9,779 bases of DNA from CAZFAP01 sp964516325 (GTDB taxonomy: Bacteria; Auribacterota; JABMQX01): the NCBI GenBank assembly GCA_964516325.1, contig CAZFAP010000183.1, forward strand, positions 1-9,779, given 5' to 3'. The notes under the pieces were generated by a model that saw only the letters and a list, made by a program, of their open reading frames with translations, was not told the DNA's origin and did not search any database. The position numbers were made by a program, and so were the translations under genes. Of the stretch, positions 1-6,440 are shown piece by piece. Every line of letters starts with the position of its first letter. Positions within the stretch are counted from its first letter, which is position 1.

Positions 1-24
1 CTACGACAAACTGGATGAGGGGGA

Positions 25-282
25 GTGAAGGCCGAAGCGAGGGTAGCGTATTGTAGGGGTTGCCTGGACAAGCAGATCGAGATCCATCGCTTGCGGGAGG
101 AGAACCGGCGGCTGAAGGAGAGGCTTCGGTATGAGCAACGCAAGGCGACGGAGGGACCATTTGGGTCCTCGACTCCTTCGTCGCAGATTCCGGTGAAGCC
201 CAATTCGCTGCAGGAGCGACAGGAGAAGCGCGGAGGGGCAAAGCCAGGGCATGAGGGGCACGGACGTGGCGCTGAGGGACAC
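25..282 (+). pseudogene. IS66-like transposase, N-terminal remnant
   Basis: The first 86 codons read as the N-terminus of an IS66-type (TnpC-like) transposase. There is a Cys-x-x-Cys pair (C10, C13), then a charged coiled-coil of Leu/Arg/Glu (residues about 17-42), then the linker motif GPFGSSTPSS (44-53), VKPNS (57-61), and a basic Gly-rich stretch RGGAKPGHEGHGR (69-81). After residue 86 the frame stays open to 1230, but the translation no longer looks like a transposase and from about 334 it is simply the antisense of moxR. The catalytic DDE domain is therefore missing. GTG start at 25 follows a GAGGGGGA purine run. A reading frame from the left edge (codons 2-28, ending D-E-G-E-stop) overlaps this start by the four bases GTGA, suggesting translational coupling to an upstream IS gene outside the window. 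Family assignment rests on recalled motif similarity; truncation is clear. Confidence 0.7.
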
Positions 283-333
283 TCTCTCCTTGGCCAGATT
301 GTACCACTGAAACACAGGAGCACTCTTGCCGCT

Positions 334-1404
334 CTACACCCTTATCGCCTCGTCCTCTTTCGCGGCGGCGATGGATTTCAGAAGGCGACCGATGATGTGG
401 TCGGTGTCTATTCCTTCGGATTCGGCGTTGAAGTTGGTGACGATGCGGTGTCGCATGACGGGATGCGCGACCGCACGAACATCCTCGACGAGCGCGCAAT
501 ACCTTCCGTACAAGATCGCTCTGGCTTTTGCTCCGAGAATCATGTATTGAGTGGCTCTCGGTCCGGCGCCCCAACTCACCCAGGCGTCTATGTAGTCAGG
601 GACACCGTACGTTCTCGGTCGAGTGCTCCTCGAGAGCTTGAGGGCGTAGTTATAGACATGGTCGGGGACGGGCGTCCGCAGGACGACTTGCTGAAGCTCG
701 ATGATTTCCTGTCCGGTGAGGACGCTGCGAAGCTCCGGCTCGAACGAGGTGGTTGTCGTCTTGACGATTTGCAGTTCTTCCTGTTCGCTCGGATAATCCA
801 CCTTGATATTGAACATGAACCTATCGAGCTGAGCTTCGGGGAGAGGATAGGTGCCCTCTTGCTCGATGGGGTTTTGCGTCGCCAGCACGAAGAAAGGCTC
901 GTCGAGCTTGTAGAGCCTTCCGGAGGCGGTTACCTGGTGTTCCTGCATGGCTTCGAGGAGAGCGGCTTGAGTCTTCGGGGGCGTTCGGTTGATTTCGTCC
1001 GCGAGGAGGATGTTCGAGAATACGGGGCCTTTCAGGAAGACGAACCTGCGTTGACGAGCTTCCGGGTCTTCCTGGATAATATCCGTCCCGGTGATGTCGG
1101 CGGGCATGAGGTCGGGCGTGAACTGAATTCTTTTGAAAATGAGGTCCAAGGCTCGGGCAATCGTGCGGACCATGAGGGTCTTAGCAAGCCCCGGCACGCC
1201 CACGAGAAGACAATGCCCCCGGCAAAATAATGCGATGAGAAGCTGCTCGATGACCGCCGCCTGGCCAACGATGGCCTTTGCGACTTCGCGGTTGAGGGTG
1301 TGGTAAGCTTCCTTGAGCCTGTCAACTGCTTCGACGTCGCCGCGAGTCAGGGGCTCGGTGGAAACCATTTCGTTTCTATTTGTTTCCTGCTGTTGTTCCG
1401 GCAC
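334..1404 (-). CDS. MoxR-family AAA+ ATPase
   Basis: A 356-residue MoxR-type AAA+ ATPase, thought to act as a chaperone-like ATPase that remodels or activates partner proteins, often VWA-domain proteins at the membrane. Visible motifs: Walker A GVPGLAKT (69-76, with the GLAKT form typical of MoxR), Walker B ILLADE (132-137), sensor-1 ATQNP (175-179), the LDRF arginine-finger region (193-196) and the sensor-2-like GPRA (281-284). Length is slightly above the usual 310-340 because of a polar N-terminal extension of about 20 residues and a short C-terminal tail. The start is GTG, supported by GGGAGG at 1411-1416 with a 6-nt spacer; the next in-frame ATG (residue 13) lacks this. It lies 21 nt after the TPR gene and is probably co-transcribed with it. 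DUF58 and VWA genes that normally follow are absent; transposase remnant lies beyond the stop. Substrate unknown. Confidence 0.95.
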   Translation of the reverse strand: MPEQQQETNRNEMVSTEPLTRGDVEAVDRLKEAYHTLNREVAKAIVGQAAVIEQLLIALFCRGHCLLVGVPGLAKTLMVRTIARALDLIFKRIQFTPDLMPADITGTDIIQEDPEARQRRFVFLKGPVFSNILLADEINRTPPKTQAALLEAMQEHQVTASGRLYKLDEPFFVLATQNPIEQEGTYPLPEAQLDRFMFNIKVDYPSEQEELQIVKTTTTSFEPELRSVLTGQEIIELQQVVLRTPVPDHVYNYALKLSRSTRPRTYGVPDYIDAWVSWGAGPRATQYMILGAKARAILYGRYCALVEDVRAVAHPVMRHRIVTNFNAESEGIDTDHIIGRLLKSIAAAKEDEAIRV

Positions 1405-1425
1405 TCGTATCCTCCCGCTTATTTT

Positions 1426-2868
1426 TCAGTCTTTGATGAGTTGGCTGGCTTTTTCGGCATATTCTATGAGGCCGAGCTCCTCGAGCCTCTGGACGTAGGT
1501 CTTGGCTTTCATGACCTTGCCTTCGGTGACGTAACTTCTCACCAGCTCGAGGTACCCCTCGCCGATGATTTTGTTTTTCTCCGCCAGCTCGGCTTTGTAT
1601 CTATCGGTCAGGGCTTCGATCTTGCCTTGCTCCTTGAGAATTCGGATTAAGTTAGCGAGGGCGGTCTTGCGGACATCGTCCGGTTCGTTCGGGCTGACGA
1701 TGACCCGTCGAAGCTGCTCGGTCGCCTTGTCGAACTGCTTGAGCTTTAGATAGATGTCGCTCAACTCCATTCTGACCTTGGAAGGGGTCAAACCGAAGGC
1801 TTCAATGTTAATCGCCGGGTCCGAAAGCAGCCGCTCGTACATCTGGGCGGCTTCGGAATACTTCTCCATTTTGGCATAGACGGCGAAGAGCTTCGCATAG
1901 GCATAGTAATAGTTGGGGGCGCTTTCCATCATCTTCTCGAATGCCTGGACGGCGGCGTCGAACATGTTGTTAGCTAAGAATTCCTCGCCGATCCTCTGAA
2001 AGACGTACTGGTCGGTGAGGTAGGACGAGATTCGCTGGAAGATGAGGAGCGCTCCGTCTTTGTCGCCGTCTTTCAAGAAGGACTTCACGAGGGCAGGGAA
2101 GACGTAATTGAAGCTCGCTCGGATTTCGCCGGACCGTTCGAGGAGGTTCATGAGTGCCTCCGCGACTCCACCGGGGAAAAACTCCTTCGACAATCTGCGG
2201 CTGTGAAGGGAACGGAAGGCGGAAACGTCAAATCGGACCTTGTCGGAATAGGGCGGGTCGAGGACGAATTGCCCCGACTCAACCCCCGCGATTTTTCCGG
2301 AGATGACATCGCCGTTGGGGAAGATGACGCGAAACTCGCCGGGATCGGCGGCGGGCTCGGGTTTGCTCTGAGAGGCGAAGGCGAGGTAGTCAAGCTGGCT
2401 GAGTTCGACTCTGGCGGTTTGATCCCCGGCAAAGGACGTTTTCACGAAAAGAGCGTCGTCCTTCATCCCGACAATTTGCCCGGAGAGACGGTCTCCATTG
2501 CGGTTGTACACGAGGTCGCTGTCGCTGGTGAGCTGGAAAATCTTGCTGGCGTTCCGGGTGTCGGGCGAGATGCCCTTGATGGCGGGCCGCTCGACGACGA
2601 CTTTTCCGCAGTGAGGCGTCACGACGGACAGAGCACGGTCATCGAGGATTAGCTCTTTGCCCGAAATATGGTCTGCATTTCTGAGGTAAACGTGCAGCTC
2701 GGTGCAAAGCGCCGCACACGGGAAAAGGAAGAGCGTGAGCAGCACAGCGCTTGCGTACGCGAGGGCACGGCTGGGAAATTGGGTTGACCGCCTCAACCGC
2801 GAACGTCCTTGCAGGGCGCTTCGCGGAGAGCGAAAGAGAGCAACTTGTATGTGTCTGACGAAAGTCAC
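1426..2868 (-). CDS. Exported protein with three N-G-D-x-x-S-G repeats and C-terminal TPRs
   Basis: I do not recognise a named family. The chosen GTG start gives 480 residues and is preceded by TTGAGG with a 6-nt spacer; the frame is open 30 codons further upstream but with no better start. A long basic N-region is followed by a hydrophobic segment (about 38-55), a signal peptide or membrane anchor. Three related beta-rich units follow at about 61-100, 121-164 and 182-221, each opening with N-[G/A]-D-x-[I/L]-S-G-[K/Q] and ending in a valine-rich strand and a hydrophobic 'L/I' turn. Residues about 240-478 are helical TPR-like repeats, e.g. AVQAFEKMMESAPNY (306-320), EAAQMYERLL (339-348), KATEQLRRVI (381-390). 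TPRs bind proteins; the first part may be an Sm-like or assembly module. It is followed 21 nt later by the MoxR gene, so it may be a periplasmic partner of that system. Function is not established. Confidence 0.85.
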   Translation of the reverse strand: MTFVRHIQVALFRSPRSALQGRSRLRRSTQFPSRALAYASAVLLTLFLFPCAALCTELHVYLRNADHISGKELILDDRALSVVTPHCGKVVVERPAIKGISPDTRNASKIFQLTSDSDLVYNRNGDRLSGQIVGMKDDALFVKTSFAGDQTARVELSQLDYLAFASQSKPEPAADPGEFRVIFPNGDVISGKIAGVESGQFVLDPPYSDKVRFDVSAFRSLHSRRLSKEFFPGGVAEALMNLLERSGEIRASFNYVFPALVKSFLKDGDKDGALLIFQRISSYLTDQYVFQRIGEEFLANNMFDAAVQAFEKMMESAPNYYYAYAKLFAVYAKMEKYSEAAQMYERLLSDPAINIEAFGLTPSKVRMELSDIYLKLKQFDKATEQLRRVIVSPNEPDDVRKTALANLIRILKEQGKIEALTDRYKAELAEKNKIIGEGYLELVRSYVTEGKVMKAKTYVQRLEELGLIEYAEKASQLIKD

Positions 2869-2874
2869 AATAAA

Positions 2875-2880
2875 CCTCAA
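2875..2880 (-). promoter_or_regulatory. Ribosome binding site of the TPR gene
   Basis: The minus strand reads TTGAGG, then TTTATT, then GTG. This 6-nt spacing fixes the GTG whose first base is 2868 as the likely start in place of the far end of the open frame at 2958, and places the hydrophobic export segment closer to the N-terminus. Confidence 0.55.
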
Positions 2881-3018
2881 CCGTGCGCCATAGTCATCGC
2901 GGACCGAAGGACCCGTTGACGTGCTAACGGAACTGCGAATGTCCGGCTGCCCGATCAACCTATTCGACGCAGGCCGCGTCCGTTTGTTCCTCGGAGTGAT
3001 TTGCTCGCGCGCCTCTCA

Positions 3019-3687
3019 CTACCGATGGATCGCTCTGGCGACGGCAGTATAGAAGCTCAAAACGTCTTGAGTCAACCGCGAAAGGTAGTCTCTGAAGGAG
3101 ATGCCGTCGGAGACGAAAGCCATGAGGAGTCCGAAAACGAGGAAGTTGAAGAGGAAGATCAGGACGAGGGAGAAGAAACTGCCGGACAATCTCACGTCTT
3201 CCTGGCCGCGGTGAAGAACGAAGAGGTTGAGAAGGAGGTGGAATGACCATGTGAATCCGAGGGCGAAGACGACGAAGCGGAAATAATCCCCGAAGTCTAT
3301 CCATACCGAAGCGACGAGGTAGGCTGCAATGAGAAGGATCGTGTAAAAGGGGAAGAAGTATGGCGCGAGGGCGATGAGGGTGTTCCTTTTCGTCGCCTTG
3401 ATTTGCCCGTGCTGGCTTGAAAGGCGAATCTCATGGACTTTGCCGCGGAAGAGGAAAACCCAGAGGGCGTGAGTCAACTCGTGTCCGAGGAGATAGGGGC
3501 GGAGGGGCTTCCGGAAGGCGAGAAAAAAAGTGAGGTAGGAGGCGCAGCCGATGAAGAAAAAGACGATGCTCCGCCGGAAATCGCCCGAGTGAACTATTTG
3601 ATGGATTGTGGAATACGCGACTCCAAAGCATGCGGGGAGGAGAAGGAGACCGACGAAAAAGTATGCTGGTTTCCTCAGGACAGCCAT
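3019..3687 (-). CDS. Multi-pass membrane protein with HExxH motif (M50-like metallopeptidase)
   Basis: A 222-residue, very hydrophobic protein with about five membrane segments (roughly residues 8-28, 40-58, 105-130, 137-157, 168-192). Segment two leads into GHELTHALW (68-76), a complete HExxH zinc-binding motif (H69, E70, H73) followed by a short basic/beta hairpin region. An HExxH at the start of a membrane-embedded region is the arrangement of M50 (site-2-protease-like) intramembrane zinc peptidases. The usual third ligand, Asp in a late conserved loop, is not certain; GQEDVRLSG (161-169) is the best candidate. It is shorter than full site-2 proteases and lacks a PDZ domain. ATG start at 3687 has only a weak upstream purine stretch. 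It lies 46 nt after the TonB-C-domain gene on the same strand. A role in cleaving a membrane anchor is inference; an inactive membrane scaffold is also possible. Confidence 0.75.
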   Translation of the reverse strand: MAVLRKPAYFFVGLLLLPACFGVAYSTIHQIVHSGDFRRSIVFFFIGCASYLTFFLAFRKPLRPYLLGHELTHALWVFLFRGKVHEIRLSSQHGQIKATKRNTLIALAPYFFPFYTILLIAAYLVASVWIDFGDYFRFVVFALGFTWSFHLLLNLFVLHRGQEDVRLSGSFFSLVLIFLFNFLVFGLLMAFVSDGISFRDYLSRLTQDVLSFYTAVARAIHR

Positions 3688-3733
3688 TTCTCGTTATGAT
3701 GCGAAACGTTGGGGCACGGTTAGTCTCGCAGGA

Positions 3734-4462
3734 TCATTCCTCCGAAAATGTTACATTGGCGAAGTCAACATAGACGTAAAACCACAATTCGGCTCGGTTG
3801 ACGCGCTCGGGGAAAGGAGGGAAATGGTCTGCCGCGGCGACGATGCTATCCACAGCGACGCGGTTCACGACATCGTTGGAGGAGCGAATCTGCAGGTCAA
3901 CAAATATCGGCTGATTGAGCTTTCCGTCGCGCGATAAGTTGAACCACACCTTGACTCTCGCTTCCAATCCCTGCTGCAAGATTTCAGGCGGCGTCTTCTG
4001 ATAGACGCGGATGAGACGCTGAAGCTCCCTGCGATAGTCTTCCGCTTCGGGGTGAGCGGAGAAATCTATGAGAGAGGAGTCCTCTATTCTGGGCAGCCCT
4101 TCCTCGACGCGCGGCGGCGCGGGTTCGGGAACGTTTTGCTCTAACTGCGGAGGGGATTCGGTGTCGGTTTTGGAGTCCTCACGGGGCGCCGCCTCCGGGA
4201 CGGGCGGCGGCGCCGGCGTTGAAATGCCCGTTCGGTTTGCCGACCGCGGCTCGCTTTCGCCCGCACCCTGGAAAAACGTGAAGGCGACAATCCGCTCCGG
4301 TTCTTTTCCCCCTGTCTGCCTACCGCTGACCCTTATGAGAAAGACGCCATGAACGCAGAGCGAAATCAGGAGGGCTATCCGGAAGACCTTTGACCTCGAC
4401 CAGAAGAGAATCCCCCAGAAAACGAGGAGAACGGGATAAAGCTGTGAAATCGGGAAATGCAT
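3734..4462 (-). CDS. TonB/TolA-type C-terminal domain protein with two N-terminal membrane segments
   Basis: A 242-residue protein. Two hydrophobic stretches (about 8-22 and 28-43) are split by the basic turn SRSK, unlike classical TonB, which has one. A Pro/Glu-rich, low-complexity linker (about 70-125, with APPPVPE and PEPAPPRVEE) would span the periplasm. Residues about 140-236 resemble a TonB C-terminal domain: ARVKVWFNLSRDGKL (168-182) fits the 'v.v.f.i..dG.v' strand, then a segment with two Asn-Asp/Val-Asp turns, AVDSIVAAADHFPPFP (203-218), and a final hydrophobic strand. Classical TonB transduces proton-motive force to outer-membrane receptors with ExbB/ExbD; neither is here. ATG at 4462 is preceded by AGGGG (4469-4473) with a 6-nt spacer. 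The M50-like gene follows after 46 nt. Energy transduction versus a sensor or structural role cannot be decided. Confidence 0.78.
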   Translation of the reverse strand: MHFPISQLYPVLLVFWGILFWSRSKVFRIALLISLCVHGVFLIRVSGRQTGGKEPERIVAFTFFQGAGESEPRSANRTGISTPAPPPVPEAAPREDSKTDTESPPQLEQNVPEPAPPRVEEGLPRIEDSSLIDFSAHPEAEDYRRELQRLIRVYQKTPPEILQQGLEARVKVWFNLSRDGKLNQPIFVDLQIRSSNDVVNRVAVDSIVAAADHFPPFPERVNRAELWFYVYVDFANVTFSEE

Positions 4463-4503
4463 TTTCTACCCCTGGCTCTGCGCTAATCTCGATTCCCACT
4501 CGA

Positions 4504-4543
4504 CCGGGAGCGTGCGGCGCCCAACCCTGCGCTTCGCTCCCGG
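4504..4543. repeat. Strong hairpin between ribE and the TonB-like gene
   Basis: A perfect 9-bp inverted repeat, CCGGGAGCG (4504-4512) and CGCTCCCGG (4535-4543), encloses a smaller GCGC/GCGC stem (4517-4520 with 4529-4532). No U-rich run follows on the minus strand, so it is not a standard intrinsic terminator. It could attenuate or protect mRNA between the rib genes and the envelope genes, or be a dispersed REP-like element. Confidence 0.5.
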
Positions 4544-4551
4544 CGTGCAGC

Positions 4552-5193
4552 TCATTCGAAGCCGGCGCGGCGGAGAGATTCTTCCGTGACGCCGGGGAGC
4601 TTGCCCTGGCGCGAGAGAAAATCGTGTAAGTATCTGGCAAAAATGTCTATTTCGATGTTCACTTTATCGCCCGGCTTCCTCGCCCTGAGGTTGGTCGCGT
4701 TCAGCGTATGCGGAACAATGTGTATCGTGAACCGGCGGTCCGCAATCGAAACCACCGTCAGGCTGATGCCGTCAATGGCGACGGAGCCTTTCGGGGATAG
4801 CATGGCAACAATGTCGGCGGCCGCCTCGATTTCGACGACCAAATCTTCCCCGGTTCGCTCGAAGCGTGTGATTGTTCCCGTTCCATCCACGTGCCCGAGG
4901 ACGAAATGTCCGCCGAGGCGAGATTGAGGCGTCAGGGACCTCTCGAGGTTTACCGACGATCCGGGGCGAAGGCTGCCGAGGCTGGTTTTGGACAATGTTT
5001 CAGCAAGGAGGTCCATCGCGATCTGATTCCGCGAGATAGACGACACCGTCAAGCACGCCCCATTGACTAAGATGCTATCGCCCAGTTTCGTGCCCTCCAG
5101 CACCTTGCTCGCCTCGAGAACAATCCGCGCACCGTGGGCGCCGGTTTCGAGCGACACGACTTTCCCGACTTCTTCAACGATTCCAGTGAACAT
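4552..5193 (-). CDS. ribE: Riboflavin synthase, alpha chain
   Basis: A 213-residue riboflavin synthase, which dismutates two 6,7-dimethyl-8-ribityllumazine molecules into riboflavin and a pyrimidinedione in the cytosol. The family's hallmark internal duplication is plain. The first barrel begins MFTGIVEE (1-8) and has NGACLTV (44-50); LGGHFVLGHVDG (93-104) joins the halves; the second has DGISLTV (141-147), VPHTL (160-164) and VNIEIDIFARY (178-188). Length is normal for the family. The start is set at the canonical MFTGI methionine; the frame is open 16 codons upstream, but those would overlap the ribD stop, and GAGG lies 8 nt before this ATG. ribD ends 10 nt upstream, so the pair is almost certainly one transcript. 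ribBA and ribH, needed for the other steps, are not here. Confidence 0.97.
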   Translation of the reverse strand: MFTGIVEEVGKVVSLETGAHGARIVLEASKVLEGTKLGDSILVNGACLTVSSISRNQIAMDLLAETLSKTSLGSLRPGSSVNLERSLTPQSRLGGHFVLGHVDGTGTITRFERTGEDLVVEIEAAADIVAMLSPKGSVAIDGISLTVVSIADRRFTIHIVPHTLNATNLRARKPGDKVNIEIDIFARYLHDFLSRQGKLPGVTEESLRRAGFE

Positions 5194-5203
5194 TTTCAGT
5201 GCC

Positions 5204-6322
5204 TCAGCCCGTTTTCTCCCCTTTGACGATATAACCTTCAATCAGAGTGTCGCTTCCAAACCTCCTGACGGCGACCTTCGTAAGTCGAATTGCCTTTTCC
5301 AGGTCGCTGGCGCCTTTGCCGACAACGACGGAAGGGGCTTTCACGCCGCCAATGATCTTCGGCGCATAGAAGAAGGCTACCTTATCTACAATGCTCGCTT
5401 CAAGGGCGGAGGTGATGAGTCTGCTGCCCCCTTCGAGGAGGACGTAGAGAATTCCCCGCGTCGCGAGCTTCCTCATGAGGCCACGGAGATCAACTTTTCC
5501 TTCTTTTTCGCGGCAGAGAAGGACCTCCGCGCCGGACGAGCGAATCGCTTCGAGCTTGGCTTGCGGAGCACGGCGGGTTGTGGCGATGATGGTGGTCCGG
5601 GCTGATTCGCCCGAAAGGAGTTTGCAGTTCAGGCCTATCGAAGCCTTGGAGTCAACGACTATCTTCCACGGGCTGTGAATTCGGGCGAATTTCCCGCGGA
5701 CCGTAAGCGATGGATCATCGCACTTCACTGTGCCTATGCCGACCATTATAGCGTCGGTCTTGTCTCGCATTCGGTGGGCGTGCCGGCGGGAAAGCTCGTT
5801 GGAAATCCACTTTGATTCGCCCGCCGAGGTTGCGATTTTGCCGTCGAGGCTCAGGGCGGCTTTGACGGTGACGAACGGAAGGCCCGTAGCGACGAATTTG
5901 TTAAATCCTTCGTTGAGCTTTTCGGCCTCTGCTTGAAGGACACCGCAAGCGACCTCGATGCCTTTTCTTCTCAAGATGCGAAATCCGCGGCCGCGGTGGG
6001 CGGGCCACGGATCGGTTGCCGCCGCCACGACCCGCTTGACGCCAGAAGCAATTATTTTCTCCGTGCAGGGAGGTGTGCGGCCCCACGTCGAGCAAGGCTC
6101 CAGGGTGACGTAGAGCGTTGCGCCTGTTGCGGCTTTGCTCGCCTGGTCGAGAGCGATGACTTCCGCGTGTGGTTCGCCGGCTCGCCTGTGCCATCCCCTC
6201 CCGACGACGCGGCCGTTCCTCACGACCAAGGCGCCCACTCGGGGGTTGGGGCTTGTCGTACCCTTGCCTTTAGCGGCGAGCCGCAACGCCAACTGCATAA
6301 ATTTTTCGTCAAGATTGCTCAT
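5204..6322 (-). CDS. ribD: Bifunctional riboflavin deaminase/reductase RibD
   Basis: A 372-residue two-domain enzyme of riboflavin synthesis that deaminates the pyrimidine product of GTP cyclohydrolase II and then reduces its ribosyl side chain with NADPH. The N-terminal deaminase has SPNPRVG (24-30), the zinc ligand and proton shuttle HAE (52-54) and PCSTWGRTPPC (76-86) with the two zinc cysteines. The C-terminal reductase has KAALSLDGKIA (154-164), GIGTV followed by DDPSLTVR (195-209) and LLEGGS (295-300). All catalytic motifs are intact. One deviation is DPWPAHRGRG (104-113 region), where relatives usually carry D-P-N-P-x-V-x-G-x-G. ATG at 6322 has only a weak GGA upstream; the palindromic repeat ends 15 nt before it. 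ribE follows after 10 nt. Confidence 0.97.
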   Translation of the reverse strand: MSNLDEKFMQLALRLAAKGKGTTSPNPRVGALVVRNGRVVGRGWHRRAGEPHAEVIALDQASKAATGATLYVTLEPCSTWGRTPPCTEKIIASGVKRVVAAATDPWPAHRGRGFRILRRKGIEVACGVLQAEAEKLNEGFNKFVATGLPFVTVKAALSLDGKIATSAGESKWISNELSRRHAHRMRDKTDAIMVGIGTVKCDDPSLTVRGKFARIHSPWKIVVDSKASIGLNCKLLSGESARTTIIATTRRAPQAKLEAIRSSGAEVLLCREKEGKVDLRGLMRKLATRGILYVLLEGGSRLITSALEASIVDKVAFFYAPKIIGGVKAPSVVVGKGASDLEKAIRLTKVAVRRFGSDTLIEGYIVKGEKTG

Positions 6323-6337
6323 GGTTTCCGAAGACTC

Positions 6338-6412
6338 AACCGCCGAGATCGCAGAGACCGCAGAGGCGGAGCAGAAGTATTCTTCTCTGCGTTCTCAGCG
6401 CTGTCCGCGGTG
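6338..6412. repeat. CGCAGAG-type imperfect palindrome between ftsY and ribD
   Basis: Two 28-nt arms (6338-6365 and 6385-6412) are inverted copies matching at 22 of 28 positions, separated by 19 nt. The left arm contains two near-9-nt steps, ATCGCAGAG and ACCGCAGAG; the right arm carries the complement CTCTGCG at its inner end. The element fills most of the 118-nt gap between the ftsY stop and the ribD start and codes for nothing. Similar GCCGAG/CGCAGAG palindromes occur between genes in many uncultured bacterial genomes (recalled, not searched). Confidence 0.7.
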
Positions 6413-6440
6413 AAAATCTCCCTGGGAACTGCACAACGTG

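Noticed and set aside
282..1230. Continuation of the plus-strand open frame from the transposase start through 1230
   Set aside because: From 334 onward it is the exact antisense of moxR, whose motifs are complete and strong; the translation has no transposase DDE features.
2203..2652. 149-codon plus-strand frame opposite the TPR gene, and similar frames at 5063-5605 and 5933-6523
   Set aside because: Each is antisense to a well-supported gene and has the acidic or arginine-rich composition typical of shadow frames.
6338..6412. CRISPR-like repeat
   Set aside because: Only one inverted pair is present, with no regular direct repeats and spacers and no cas genes.
6323..6440. FMN riboswitch upstream of ribD
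   Set aside because: None of the conserved RFN-element segments are present; the gap is taken up by the CGCAGAG palindrome.
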